The notes: generated by a model from the letters alone, not told the origin. Shown: positions 18,860-28,387, counted from the stretch's first letter. The stretch: DNA of 64,000 nt from an uncultured Clostridia bacterium (GCA_934120135.1 CAKOTK010000003.1:62001-126000); one strand, 5' to 3'. A program made the numbers and translations.

Positions 18860-18980
18860 TTAAAATCTCATTCCCTTCTATATTTACAAATTAGATTGGA
18901 AAATTCTAATTATTTTTCAATCTAAAGCCCCTATATATGTTGTGCTAAGCACAAATAATTATTCATCAATAACATATCTA

Positions 18981-19009
18981 ATTATAAAACATAAGTTCGA
19001 ATATGTCAA
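18981..19009 (-). promoter_or_regulatory. uvrA promoter with LexA (SOS) box
   Basis: Minus strand: TTGACA (19009-19004), 17-base spacer, TATAAT (18986-18981), a perfect sigma-A consensus. The spacer holds CGAACTTATGTTT (18999-18987), matching the Firmicute LexA box CGAAC-N4-GTTYG except at the end. LexA binding here would block RNA polymerase, which fits known SOS control of uvrA. Confidence 0.75.
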
Positions 19010-19022
19010 GTAAAATCACATA

Positions 19023-19057
19023 AAATAAGGTGCCTTAATTTTTAAGGCACCTTATTT
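19023..19057 (-). terminator. L,D-transpeptidase terminator
   Basis: A 16-bp stem AAATAAGGTGCCTTAA with its perfect complement and a 3-base loop, immediately after the stop at 19059. Confidence 0.9.
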
Positions 19058-19058
19058 G

Positions 19059-20120
19059 CTAGGATTCATAAACTAGAATAGGAATAGATGTAGAAATATT
19101 TTCGTAGAGAATTTTTGCGGCTTCATGTGGCATATTCACACAACCATGTGAGCCATCTGTTTTATAAATTTCTCCACCGAAAACTCCATTTCGCCAAGAA
19201 GCATCGTGAAAACCTATACCTCCATTAAAAGGCATCCAATAATCCACTGGAGAAGCATATTTGCTTCCATCACTGTTACTACCTCTTAGAACAGCATTCC
19301 GTTCTTTATAATAGAGATAATAAACACCTGTTGGAGTACTGCAACCATCTGCAACATTTCCAGTTACACATGGAGTATCAAGAATACATTCACCATCAAC
19401 ATACATTAAGACTCTTTGTTCAGTTATATCCAACTCAATTCTGGTATTTAGATTTGGAACCTGAACTCCTTTGATAATATCATTCATTGCTTCTAAGCGT
19501 GGTTCAAGCATTGAAGTTACTATCTCCGGCTCTATAATTGTTGGTTTTGATAATTTAATGCCATATTCCCCTTGTTCAAGTTTTTCTATGAAAAGTTTAT
19601 AGTTTTCTTCAAAGTCAATTACTTTTCCATATTGTTCTTGAGCAATTTGAAATTTTTGAGTTTCATCATTCCATTCAATGAATGCATTCTGAGATTCGCT
19701 ACTTTCCTGCATCTCTGGCAAATCCTTAAGATATCGTTCTATTGCTTTTTCATCAAAAGATACTATTCCAGAATAATTATTAATTTTGGTCATATCTCTT
19801 AATTTTTGGTTTTTAAGGATTTCGTGCAATAAATTTTCGTTTACATTTACTCCAAGTTTGTCTAATGTAACTTCATATGTGTGGTTACTATCAAACCATA
19901 TTACTGAAGTTCTTTTTCCAAGTGTCTCCTCAATGTTGTTTTTTGCTTTTTCCACCGTTAGGCACGAACAGTTTACACCTTGAATATATGTCCCAATTGT
20001 AAAATGTGAATGATAGAACATACTTGCAAAAACAATGAAAGCAACTGCTATCCCAAGTAATACTAGTCCAAAATGTTTTTGCTTTTTATTCCGGTTTTCT
20101 TGCATACTCTTCCCATTCAT
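19059..20120 (-). CDS. L,D-transpeptidase (YkuD) with N-terminal membrane anchor
   Basis: 353 residues. A hydrophobic anchor (about 19-40) is followed by a peptidoglycan-binding-type domain and then the YkuD catalytic domain from about 225 (RIELDITEQRVLMYVDGE). The catalytic signature is FHDASWRNG.. SHGCVNM with the nucleophile Cys near residue 327. YkuD enzymes make 3-3 cross-links or attach proteins to peptidoglycan outside the membrane. AGGAGG precedes the first ATG. The gene is GC-richer than its neighbours and uses two CGG Arg codons (EN-CGG-NK and KE-CGG-NA), unlike almost all genes here. Confidence 0.92.
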   Translation of the reverse strand: MNGKSMQENRNKKQKHFGLVLLGIAVAFIVFASMFYHSHFTIGTYIQGVNCSCLTVEKAKNNIEETLGKRTSVIWFDSNHTYEVTLDKLGVNVNENLLHEILKNQKLRDMTKINNYSGIVSFDEKAIERYLKDLPEMQESSESQNAFIEWNDETQKFQIAQEQYGKVIDFEENYKLFIEKLEQGEYGIKLSKPTIIEPEIVTSMLEPRLEAMNDIIKGVQVPNLNTRIELDITEQRVLMYVDGECILDTPCVTGNVADGCSTPTGVYYLYYKERNAVLRGSNSDGSKYASPVDYWMPFNGGIGFHDASWRNGVFGGEIYKTDGSHGCVNMPHEAAKILYENISTSIPILVYES

Positions 20121-20184
20121 AATAGAATCCTCCTTGTGTGTTACTTAAATTATTTTGTAACATCCAAAAATTTGGAATATTCTA

Positions 20185-20213
20185 ATTATACCACTTTCAT
20201 GTTGATATGTCAA
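20185..20213 (-). promoter_or_regulatory. L,D-transpeptidase promoter
   Basis: Minus strand: TTGACA (20213-20208), 17-base spacer, TATAAT (20190-20185): perfect sigma-A consensus, about 65 bases ahead of the start codon. Confidence 0.8.
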
Positions 20214-20328
20214 AATTTTCCAATGTTTTTTATCTTTAAAAAATTGTTTTTATTACAAATATATTACATAAATATTACAAAAAGGCAATGTGTGTTGCAT
20301 AATTGTTACATTAGGTTTACAAAAAATC

Positions 20329-20401
20329 TTATCCACAATATTGTGGATAATGTGGATAACTTTGTGAATAACTATAAATAGGCACTAATTTCTGTGGATA
20401 A
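20329..20401. other. Cluster of five DnaA boxes
   Basis: TTATCCACA at 20329-20337 on the plus strand, and its reverse complement TGTGGATAA at 20342-20350, 20351-20359 and 20393-20401, plus the one-mismatch TGTGAATAA at 20363-20371. Four perfect consensus boxes in 73 bases cannot be chance. The surrounding 448-base gene-free stretch (20121-20568) is otherwise AT-rich and holds only the transpeptidase promoter and a terminator. No dnaA, dnaN, rpmH or strand switch is nearby, so a DnaA-titrating or regulatory cluster is more likely than oriC. Confidence 0.8.
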
Positions 20402-20520
20402 CTTTTGCATTTTATTGTTTACTATTTTATGGTAACAACTTATTTATCATATATTGTCAAATAGTTTTTTAAGCTTTTACATTAAATTCCATTTATATAT
20501 TTTTTCATTATTTAACATCA

Positions 20521-20559
20521 AAAAACTGCAGTTTCTAGATTAAAGAAAATGCAGTTTTT
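20521..20559 (-). terminator. Terminator after the DUF1294 gene
   Basis: AAAAACTGCA and TGCAGTTTTT arms (10 bp) close a 19-base loop that itself has a small TTTC/GAAA pairing. It lies 10 bases past the stop. Confidence 0.7.
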
Positions 20560-20568
20560 ATCACTATT

Positions 20569-20853
20569 TTACGTACATAATAGTATTATCAAAAGAATTT
20601 CACATATTAGAATCGCTGGAAATCCTATTACAAATTTTGCTTTCTGAGTTTTATGTCTAAAAGTATACATTCCGACAATACCACCTATACCTCCTCCTAG
20701 TAAAACTAGTACTAGCAAAGTATTTTCAGGTATTCTCCATTTTCCTCTTTTAGCTTTCCATTTATCAAGCCACATTGCAAAAAATGTAATTAAATTTATC
20801 GCAACCAAATAAATAACTATATACTTAACATCAATTAGCTCTTCTAATTTCAT
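20569..20853 (-). CDS. DUF1294 family small membrane protein
   Basis: 94 residues from MKLEELIDVKY, chosen because GAGGGGG lies 6 bases before it; the frame opens 7 codons earlier. Conserved DUF1294 features are present: an N-terminal helix, then MWLDKWKAKRGKWRIPE, a GGGIGGIVGMYTFRHKT core, and a final hydrophobic helix. The family's role is unknown. It lies downstream of polC, separated by the structured repeat element. Confidence 0.85.
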   Translation of the reverse strand: MKLEELIDVKYIVIYLVAINLITFFAMWLDKWKAKRGKWRIPENTLLVLVLLGGGIGGIVGMYTFRHKTQKAKFVIGFPAILICEILLIILLCT

Positions 20854-20895
20854 AGTTTCCCCCTCAGTTATCACACTTAATTAAATAAACATTTT

Positions 20896-21022
20896 GAATT
20901 TTAAAAAGAATTAGTATATTACAAGGAAAAAAGTATTCAAAAGGCAAGGGCGCAACCTTTTGGTTGTAACCGCGTTTTGAATACTTTTTGACGCAGTAAG
21001 ATGCCAATTATTTTTAAAATTC
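20896..21022. repeat. Structured intergenic repeat, copy A (after polC)
   Basis: Nested inverted repeats: outer GAATTTTAAAAA (20896-20907) with TTTTTAAAATTC (21011-21022); then a TTAGTATATTAC-type stem with GTAAGATGCCAA; an inner AAAAGTATTCAAAA with TTTTGAATACTTTT; and a core GCGCAACC, TTTT loop, GGTTG then CGC. The core GGCAAGGGCGCAACC is shared with copy B at 63.8 kb, while arms differ with pairing kept. The outer arm overlaps the polC stop codon. It may act as a terminator or structured RNA. Confidence 0.8.
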
Positions 21023-24000
21023 ACCCGAAAAGACTAAGTTGATTACTTTGACTCATCCCCTTCAAGCATCCCACTTTTTGCAACATTTCAATAACAGAAG
21101 CACCAATTTTAGAGCGAATCTTCATATCGTCTATCGACATAAATTTTCCATCTTTTTTCGCAGTATCTATCCCTTCTGCAGCTACAGTTCCTAGTCCAGG
21201 AATACTATTTAATGGAGGTCTTATTTCTGTATCTGATTCCATTATAAATTTTGTTGCATGACTCTTATACAAATCAATTGGCAAGAATGTAATTCCTCTT
21301 TCATACATTTCTAATACTAACTCTAAAATCGCATACATATTCTTATCTTTAGTTGAAGCACTATTTCCTTGTAAGTCAATTTCCTTCATTTTATTTTTTA
21401 CTTTTTCTACACCATAACACATAATATCACTATCAAATTCATCTGCACGAATTGTATAAAATGCTGTGTAATATGCTGCTGGTTTATGTACTTTAAACCA
21501 TGCAATACGGAAGGCATTTGTAACATAAGCTGCAGCATGTGCTTTAGGGAACATGTACTTAATTTTTTGACAAGAACCAATATACCATTCAGGTATGTTG
21601 TATTCTCTCATCATTGCCTCATGTTCTTTCCATTTTTCTGGATCTTTTGAAGCTTTTCCTTTACGAACAAACTCCATTATTTTAAATGCTGGTTTTGGTG
21701 GCAATCCTTTTTTGATTAAATAAAGCATAATATCGTCTCTACAACCTATTGCCTCACTTAATGTAACAATTCCTTGATTAACAAGTTCTTGTCCATTGTT
21801 TAACCATACATCAGTACCATGTGAAAGTCCTGATATACTTATCAATTCATTAAATGTTGTTGGTTTTGTATCAACTAACATTCCTCTTACGAACTTTGTT
21901 CCAAACTCTGGTATACCAAATGTTCCTACCTCTGAATGTATTTGTTCTGGTGTTACACCTAATACTTTTGTTGAACTAAATATTGACATAGTGTCTTTAT
22001 CATCCAAAGGTACTTTAGTTGGGTCAATTCCTGTCAAATCAAAAAGCATACGAATCATTGTAGGGTCATCATGGCCTAGTATATCTAGTTTTAATAAGTT
22101 TTGGTCAATTGAGTGATAATCAAAGTGTGTTGTTATAATATCTGAATTAGGGTCATCTGCTGGATGTTGTACTGGTGTGAATTCATATATTTCTCTGCCT
22201 TTTGGTACAACTATAATTCCACCTGGATGTTGACCAGTTGTCCTTTTAATTCCTGTACATCCTTGTGAAAGTCTTACAACTTCTGCATTACTAATAGGTA
22301 TGCCTTTTTCTTCATAATATTTTTTCACATATCCATAAGCAGTTTTGTCAGCTACTGTACCAACTGTACCAGCCTTAAATGTTGTTCCTTTTCCAAATAT
22401 TACTTCTGTATATCTATGAGCCTTTGCTTGATATTCTCCTGAGAAATTTAAGTCAATATCAGGCTCTTTATCTCCATCAAATCCCAAGAAAGTTTCAAAT
22501 GGAATATCCATTCCATCTTTTGCTAATTTTTCTCCACAGTTTGGACAAGTCTTATCAGGTAAGTCAAATCCATTTTTTACTCCATAATCTGTAAAATCTG
22601 AATATTTACACTTAGGGCATCTATAATGTGGTGGAAGTGAATTTACTTCTGTAATACCTGTCATATTTGCAACAAATGATGAACCAACAGAACCTCTTGA
22701 ACCTACTATGTATCCATCTTCATTAGATTTCCATACCAATTTTTGTGCAATAATATACATAACTGAGAACCCGTTTGTAATAATAGAATGTAATTCCTTA
22801 TCTAATCTTGCTTGTACTATTTCCGGTAATGGATCTCCATATAATTCATGTGCTTTATTATATGCTATATTTTTTATTGTTTCTTCACATCCATCAATGT
22901 GTGGTGGACATTTTTCAGGTGAAATTGGGCTTATTTTCTCACACATATCAGATATTTTATTTGTATTAGTTACAACAACTTCATATGCTTTTTCTTCTCC
23001 TAAATAGTCGAATTCTTTTAGCATTTCTTCAGTTGTTCTTAAATATAATGGTGCTTGATCATCTGCGTCATCATATCCTTGTCCAGCCATTAAAATTCTA
23101 CGATAAATTTCGTCTTGTGGATCCATAAAATGAACATCACATGTTGCTACAACTGGCTTTTGTAGTTTTTCACCAAGAGCAACTATTTTACGGTTAATAT
23201 CTTTTAAATCTTCAACGCTTTTTACCGTTTCATTTCTAACCATAAACATATTATTTCCAAGAGGTTGAATTTCTAGATAATCATAATCTGCTGCTATTTC
23301 TTCTATTTCTTCATCTGTTTTACCAGCAATTATGGCTCTATATATTTCTCCTTGCTCACAAGCACTTCCAAGTATTAAACCTTCAGAATATTTTTTATAT
23401 AATGATTTTAATATACGAGGCTTTTTATAAAAATAATGTAGATGTGAAATAGATATCAATTTATATAAATTTCTAAGTCCAACATAATCTTTTGCCAATA
23501 TAATAGCATGGTATGTTGGAAGTGATTTATAATCTGCTTTTCCACTTAATTTTTCATCTATATCGTCTAAGGTTTTAACACCTTTTTCTCTAAGCATATC
23601 AAACATTACATTTAATACTTTTACTGTTGTATCAACATCATCTAATGCTCTATGTGCTACATCTACTTTTATTCCTAAGTTTTCTGCAATAATTCCTAAT
23701 TTATATTTTTTATACTGTGGAAATAAATCTTTTGCTAGTCTTAATGTATCTAAATATGTATTTCCTAGTTTTAATCCTAATAATGTGCAGTTATATTTCA
23801 AAAATCCTATATCAAAATCTGCATTATGTGCTACAAGAACACTATCTCCAACAAATTCTATAACTTTTGGTAATATTTCTTCAATTTTAGGAGCATCTTT
23901 TACCATATCGTCAGTAATATTAGTAACTTCTACTACTCTTTGTGGTATTGGTTTTTCTGGGTTTACAAATGTACTAAGTTCATCAATAACTTCTCCATTT

Positions 24001-25409
24001 CTAACCTTCATTATACCAATTTCTGTGATTTTTTCTGTTCTGAATGAGAAACCTGTTGTTTCTAAGTCCAAAACGCAATATGTAGTATCATCTAAAAGTT
24101 GATTTTTTGAAAATGAAACACATGGTGTTTTATCTGGTGCCAAATATGCTTCAACTCCATATATAACTTTCAAATCAGGGTGGTCTTTTTCTAGGTATTT
24201 GTGTGCATCAGGAAATGCTTGTACAACTCCATGGTCTGTTATAGCTATTGACTTCATTCCCCATTTTACAGCTCGTTTTAATAGGTCTTTTGCAGCTGTC
24301 ATACCATCCATCTGGCTCATTTGAGTATGCATATGAAGCTCAACTCTTTTAACTTTTGCTTCATCTTTTCTAACTTCTCTTTTAATTCCAGTTGATTCAA
24401 TAATTACATTTGCAATTACTCCTAATTCTTTTGCAAATGGGTCAAATTGTGCAGTTCCATTTACTTTAACTCCACTAGCTGATTTCAACCTTTTTATTAC
24501 TGCATCGTGTTTGTCTGCTTCAACAAAAGCTTTACATGTAATTGTACTTGAACCATCATATAAATCAAATGTTACTAAAAATTTACCTGATTTCAATTCT
24601 CTTGAATCTGTATTTAAAATTTCTCCATCTAATAAAACTTTTCCACTATCAACCGACAAATCTATTACTTTGGATAATTCTTCTTTTATTTTCAGACTTC
24701 TACCATAAATTAAAGGTGAATTTTCCTCTTGTTCTGGTTCAAAAGGAATATCTGCCTCTGTAGGCATTGGTACATCTGGCATTGATGCAGATTCAACTTG
24801 CATTTTCTTTTCTTTTTCTTGTCTTTTTTCTTCAGCCTGTTCCATTGCCTCTTTTTGAGCTAACATAATTGCTTGTTTTTCTAATTCTCTTGCATGTGCT
24901 TGGTATTGATCTATCATTTCTTGTGTAATTTCTTCTTGGTAAGAAACCACATAATTTTTATGATATAAATCTGCTAATTTAGAAGATAATATTTTCTCAA
25001 ATCCTCTTGCTTCTAATACCATTTTGCCTTTCATTGCTAGTTTTACACTTATTCTATTATCCTCAATGCTAATTGTACTATTTTTCAATAATGCTTTTGT
25101 TAATGGATGTTTGTATGCCATATATTCAACAATGTCAGCCCATTCAGCTTGAATTTTATTATTTACATTTTCATCTGTTCCATCAGATTCTATTTTTATA
25201 TCAATATCTTTGAAATTAAATCTTTTAGCTAAATATTTTTCAAAATCAGCTAAATCTTTCATTAAAATAGAAGAAGTTACTTTAAGCTTTATTTCTAAAA
25301 CATTAGTCTTTTTGTATATATTTACACATACAACTTTAGCCTCGCTCAAAGCGAAGCTATTTGAATTGTAATCTCTAAATACTTGTTTTACTGTTTTTAG
25401 TTCTTCCAT
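21021..25409 (-). CDS. polC: DNA polymerase III alpha subunit, PolC type
   Basis: 1462 residues, the usual PolC size. PolC is the main replicative polymerase of low-GC Gram-positives. Domains in order: an N-terminal domain, an OB fold (about 230-330), PHP domain (RVELHMHTQMSQMDGM, about 353), DnaQ-like 3'-5' exonuclease embedded in the PHP (YCVLDLETTGFS, about 446; later HNADFDIGF and HRALDDVDTT), a zinc finger CPKC..CPNC (about 945-980) and polymerase motifs DIDLNFSGE (about 1008) and KLDILGHDDPTMI. AGAGGAAG precedes the ATG. The methyltransferase gene is 19 bases upstream. Confidence 0.97.
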   Translation of the reverse strand: MEELKTVKQVFRDYNSNSFALSEAKVVCVNIYKKTNVLEIKLKVTSSILMKDLADFEKYLAKRFNFKDIDIKIESDGTDENVNNKIQAEWADIVEYMAYKHPLTKALLKNSTISIEDNRISVKLAMKGKMVLEARGFEKILSSKLADLYHKNYVVSYQEEITQEMIDQYQAHARELEKQAIMLAQKEAMEQAEEKRQEKEKKMQVESASMPDVPMPTEADIPFEPEQEENSPLIYGRSLKIKEELSKVIDLSVDSGKVLLDGEILNTDSRELKSGKFLVTFDLYDGSSTITCKAFVEADKHDAVIKRLKSASGVKVNGTAQFDPFAKELGVIANVIIESTGIKREVRKDEAKVKRVELHMHTQMSQMDGMTAAKDLLKRAVKWGMKSIAITDHGVVQAFPDAHKYLEKDHPDLKVIYGVEAYLAPDKTPCVSFSKNQLLDDTTYCVLDLETTGFSFRTEKITEIGIMKVRNGEVIDELSTFVNPEKPIPQRVVEVTNITDDMVKDAPKIEEILPKVIEFVGDSVLVAHNADFDIGFLKYNCTLLGLKLGNTYLDTLRLAKDLFPQYKKYKLGIIAENLGIKVDVAHRALDDVDTTVKVLNVMFDMLREKGVKTLDDIDEKLSGKADYKSLPTYHAIILAKDYVGLRNLYKLISISHLHYFYKKPRILKSLYKKYSEGLILGSACEQGEIYRAIIAGKTDEEIEEIAADYDYLEIQPLGNNMFMVRNETVKSVEDLKDINRKIVALGEKLQKPVVATCDVHFMDPQDEIYRRILMAGQGYDDADDQAPLYLRTTEEMLKEFDYLGEEKAYEVVVTNTNKISDMCEKISPISPEKCPPHIDGCEETIKNIAYNKAHELYGDPLPEIVQARLDKELHSIITNGFSVMYIIAQKLVWKSNEDGYIVGSRGSVGSSFVANMTGITEVNSLPPHYRCPKCKYSDFTDYGVKNGFDLPDKTCPNCGEKLAKDGMDIPFETFLGFDGDKEPDIDLNFSGEYQAKAHRYTEVIFGKGTTFKAGTVGTVADKTAYGYVKKYYEEKGIPISNAEVVRLSQGCTGIKRTTGQHPGGIIVVPKGREIYEFTPVQHPADDPNSDIITTHFDYHSIDQNLLKLDILGHDDPTMIRMLFDLTGIDPTKVPLDDKDTMSIFSSTKVLGVTPEQIHSEVGTFGIPEFGTKFVRGMLVDTKPTTFNELISISGLSHGTDVWLNNGQELVNQGIVTLSEAIGCRDDIMLYLIKKGLPPKPAFKIMEFVRKGKASKDPEKWKEHEAMMREYNIPEWYIGSCQKIKYMFPKAHAAAYVTNAFRIAWFKVHKPAAYYTAFYTIRADEFDSDIMCYGVEKVKNKMKEIDLQGNSASTKDKNMYAILELVLEMYERGITFLPIDLYKSHATKFIMESDTEIRPPLNSIPGLGTVAAEGIDTAKKDGKFMSIDDMKIRSKIGASVIEMLQKVGCLKGMSQSNQLSLFG

Positions 25410-25428
25410 TTCTTCCTCTTATAATTTA

Positions 25429-26028
25429 CTAGACTTTTTGTAAAATATAGTTTGCCCAAACTATATCTTGTATTCTTTTAGTGCTTGGCAATGTTTCAAA
25501 ATAATCAATTATTTTTACATTTAAATTATATTTCTCTATTATCTCTTCAAGTTTTTCTTTAGTTAGATAGTTATAATATTTTCCTTCTTTTATTTCATCT
25601 TTAACACCTTTTTTAAAAGATGTATAGATTATTCCTTTTTCTTTTAATGCTTTTATCATCTTCTCTAAAATACTGCCTAGTTGTTCTTTTTCCACATGTA
25701 ATATTGATGAACATGCCCATATTCCATCATAAACATTTTCTTCATTCAACTCATCAAATTTCATACATTCAACTTCTTGTCCAATGTATTCACTAGCTAA
25801 TTTACACATTTCAATAGAACCATCTATTGCTTTTACTTTATATCCATTTTCAATAAAATATTTACTGTCTCTACCTGATCCACATCCAAAATCTAATATA
25901 TATGCATTTCGTGGAATTCTATTTAAAAATCTTTCATAATTTTCAGCAAAATTTCCATTTAAGGTTTGTTCAAAATATTCACTTGCATTTTTATTATAAT
26001 AATCTAGTGTATCGTATTTTTCTCCCAT
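25429..26028 (-). CDS. Class I SAM-dependent methyltransferase
   Basis: 199 residues with the SAM-binding motif I ILDFGCGSGRDSKYF (about 45-59), an acidic residue in KAIDGSIEM (motif II), and the WACSSILHVEK region (about 108). Its order and small size resemble the TehB/UbiE-like small-molecule methyltransferases; the substrate is unknown. It lies directly upstream of polC. Confidence 0.85.
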   Translation of the reverse strand: MGEKYDTLDYYNKNASEYFEQTLNGNFAENYERFLNRIPRNAYILDFGCGSGRDSKYFIENGYKVKAIDGSIEMCKLASEYIGQEVECMKFDELNEENVYDGIWACSSILHVEKEQLGSILEKMIKALKEKGIIYTSFKKGVKDEIKEGKYYNYLTKEKLEEIIEKYNLNVKIIDYFETLPSTKRIQDIVWANYILQKV

Positions 26029-26139
26029 TTCTTCTCCTTTTTGTATTTTTGTATTTTTCCTAATAAGAAATTTATAATCAGATTTTCTTCCATTAAGTTG
26101 TCATATTTGTAAGGAATATAATTCATTTATAGCTTTCAA

Positions 26140-26769
26140 TTAATTTATTTGTTCTAAATCAATTAATTCATTTTTTCTAAAAGTTAACTTTAATAGACAT
26201 GGAGACTTTATATTTAATATTGTTTTTTTGTTATATACAAGTTTAACGTCTTCATTTACTGTACACCAATTTAATAAAAAGAACTTTATTGAGCCTCCAT
26301 GACTAATCACTGCAATTCTTTTTCCCTCATATTCTTTAAGCATTTGATCAAAAAATCTATTCATTCTTTCTCTAGTTTGCTCTGCACTTTCTCCATCTGA
26401 AGTTCTAAATGTTCTATCTAATAATTGTTCTTGTGAAGGATCTCTTGTCATTTTATCCTTCATAAATTCTCCTAATTCTTTCAAATTACCTAATTTTCTT
26501 TCACTTAGGTTGTTATCAAGGTTAAAATTTAAATTATTTATATTTGCAATGTATTTAGCAGTTGCTTTAGCTCTAGTATAACTACTCGACCATATAACAT
26601 CCAAATTTGTCAATTCTTCATTTTCACTTAATTTTTTAGCTTGTTCCTCTCCATCTACGGACAATATTTCTTTTTCATTAATCATTTGAGAATCTTCATT
26701 TGTATTTCTTATTCCCCTTTCATCAACAGTTTCCGCATGTCTTATCAAATAAACAATAGTATTTTCCAT
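26140..26769 (-). CDS. Histidine phosphatase (phosphoglycerate mutase-like) family protein
   Basis: 209 residues with the N-terminal RHG-type motif LIRHAETVDERG, whose His is phosphorylated during catalysis, and the second catalytic His in VISHGGSIKFFL (about 155). A conserved SSSYTRAKATAKYI segment follows the first motif, as in the family. Members act on small phosphate esters such as sugar phosphates, nucleotides or cobalamin precursors; the actual substrate is not evident. It is separated from rseP by 33 bases. Confidence 0.85.
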   Translation of the reverse strand: MENTIVYLIRHAETVDERGIRNTNEDSQMINEKEILSVDGEEQAKKLSENEELTNLDVIWSSSYTRAKATAKYIANINNLNFNLDNNLSERKLGNLKELGEFMKDKMTRDPSQEQLLDRTFRTSDGESAEQTRERMNRFFDQMLKEYEGKRIAVISHGGSIKFFLLNWCTVNEDVKLVYNKKTILNIKSPCLLKLTFRKNELIDLEQIN

Positions 26770-26802
26770 AATTACAATTCCTTTCCACTATTTAATATAA
26801 TT

Positions 26803-27537
26803 TTAAAAAATCCTTAGCACATCATTATAAGTAACTAAGATAGAAAGTCCGATTAAAAGTGCAAATCCTGCCATTTGGATAGAAATTTCTAGCTTTTCAC
26901 TCATTGGTTTTCTTCTAATTGCTTCTATAAGTAGAATAACAATTTTTCCTCCATCTAGTGGTGGAAATGGTAGTAAATTTGTAAAACCTAAAGATATAGA
27001 TACTACCGCTAATATATAAACAAATTCTGCAAAGCCTGTAGTTTTTGCAACTATTTCGCCTATTCCAACTGGTCCAACCATTTGATCAATTGATACATTT
27101 CCTGTGAATAGCATTTTTAAACTATCAACAATTGAAAATGCAAATCTTCCTGTTGCTGAAAAAGCATATGATATATCATTTCTCAGACAAGCTATTAAAA
27201 TAAAGTATACTATTAAAGCAAAAACAATGTTTACAAGTCCACCTGCTGCTACTATTGCTATTCTTTTAGGAATACTTGCTTTACTAAAAGAGCCTTCATT
27301 TTCAGAACGCTCTTCTTCACCTTCCATATTAACAAATCCTCCTAAAGGAATAAGTCTTAGAGCATATTTAGTTTCTTTGCCTTGTTTTCTCCATATTGTT
27401 GGTCCAAATCCAATAGCAAATTCATTTACTTTAACTTTGCATGATTTTGCTACTACGAAATGTCCTCCTTCATGGATAAGAACAAGGAAACCTAGTATAA
27501 ATATAATTTTCAATATTGTAATAATTACTGAAATCAA
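26803..27537 (-). CDS. rseP: RIP metalloprotease RseP-like, without PDZ domain
   Basis: 244 residues; typical RseP/RasP proteins have about 335 to 450. The zinc site LVLIHEGGHFVVAK (HExxH form, about residues 21-25) and the second metal/active-site motif TNLLPFPPLDGGK (about 196-208) are intact. Where the PDZ domain should sit, the chain passes directly from helix 2 (VYFILIACL) to a short linker and the next helix. Site-2 proteases cleave membrane-bound anti-sigma factors or signal peptides. The missing PDZ may relax size filtering of substrates (inference). It lies 12 bases after cdsA. Confidence 0.88.
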   Translation of the reverse strand: MISVIITILKIIFILGFLVLIHEGGHFVVAKSCKVKVNEFAIGFGPTIWRKQGKETKYALRLIPLGGFVNMEGEEERSENEGSFSKASIPKRIAIVAAGGLVNIVFALIVYFILIACLRNDISYAFSATGRFAFSIVDSLKMLFTGNVSIDQMVGPVGIGEIVAKTTGFAEFVYILAVVSISLGFTNLLPFPPLDGGKIVILLIEAIRRKPMSEKLEISIQMAGFALLIGLSILVTYNDVLRIF

Positions 27538-27549
27538 TAGAATTCTCTC

Positions 27550-28365
27550 CTATAATAAAAACATAAATAAAAAGTAAGCAAATGGTGCTGTAAATATAAC
27601 ACTATCTATTCTATCTAACATTCCACCATGGCCTGGAATTAAATTGCTGAAGTCTTTAATTCCTGTATACCTTTTTACGCTTGAAGCTGCTAAGTCTCCA
27701 ATTTGACTTAATATGCTTAACACTACTGTTATAAGTGCAACATATACATAGTTAAATTCTACATGGAACGCATATTTACATAGCACACTATAAAGTATAG
27801 TAATTACTACTGCGCCTAATGTTCCTCCAATACATCCCTCTATTGTTTTTTTAGGGCTAATTTCTGTAAAATGATGTTTACCCAATGTTTTTCCAACAAC
27901 ATAAGCAAATATATCAGTGCCCCATGCTGTAAGGAATACAAACCAAATTAGTAATTTTCCATGTTCTAAATTCTCATGAATTACAGAAATATACATCAAA
28001 AATATTACTATGTAGAATATTCCAAAAAAGGTAACTGCTATATCTATTATATTAACTTTTAAATTTTTTATAATAACATATAAAAATAAAATACATAAAG
28101 TTATTGGCAATAATAGCCCAATAGTTTTTACAGTCCAGTCTTTTGGTAATACATGAATTATAGAGATCATTCCTGCTAGAACATAGCCTATCCATGTAAT
28201 TGGATTTGCTTTTTCTCCTGTTCTAAACGCTTTATAAAATTCATGTAAACACATAATTGCTAGTATTGCTACTGCTACGTCAACTACATATTTATTTCCT
28301 AAAATCAATATGGCTGCTGCAACTGGAAACAAAACTAATCCCGATACTACTCTTTTTACATTCAT
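27550..28365 (-). CDS. cdsA: Phosphatidate cytidylyltransferase
   Basis: 271 residues, polytopic. CdsA makes CDP-diacylglycerol, the branch point of phospholipid synthesis and the substrate of the PgsA encoded at 37.4 kb. The family signature is visible near the C terminus: SQIGDLAASSVKRYTGIKDF and IPGHGGMLDRIDS. It sits in the usual uppS-cdsA-rseP order, 22 bases after uppS. Confidence 0.95.
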   Translation of the reverse strand: MNVKRVVSGLVLFPVAAAILILGNKYVVDVAVAILAIMCLHEFYKAFRTGEKANPITWIGYVLAGMISIIHVLPKDWTVKTIGLLLPITLCILFLYVIIKNLKVNIIDIAVTFFGIFYIVIFLMYISVIHENLEHGKLLIWFVFLTAWGTDIFAYVVGKTLGKHHFTEISPKKTIEGCIGGTLGAVVITILYSVLCKYAFHVEFNYVYVALITVVLSILSQIGDLAASSVKRYTGIKDFSNLIPGHGGMLDRIDSVIFTAPFAYFLFMFLL

Positions 28366-28387
28366 ATAAAAATAACCTTTCTATTGT

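Noticed and set aside
19059..20120. CGG reassigned to Gly or another residue
   Set aside because: In spoIIID the CGG codons fall on conserved Arg positions, and in the three split genes reading CGG as any amino acid would not restore the frame.
20329..20401. oriC
   Set aside because: DnaA boxes are present, but no dnaA/dnaN/rpmH, no gene-strand switch and no clear unwinding repeat set; a secondary DnaA-box cluster is more likely.
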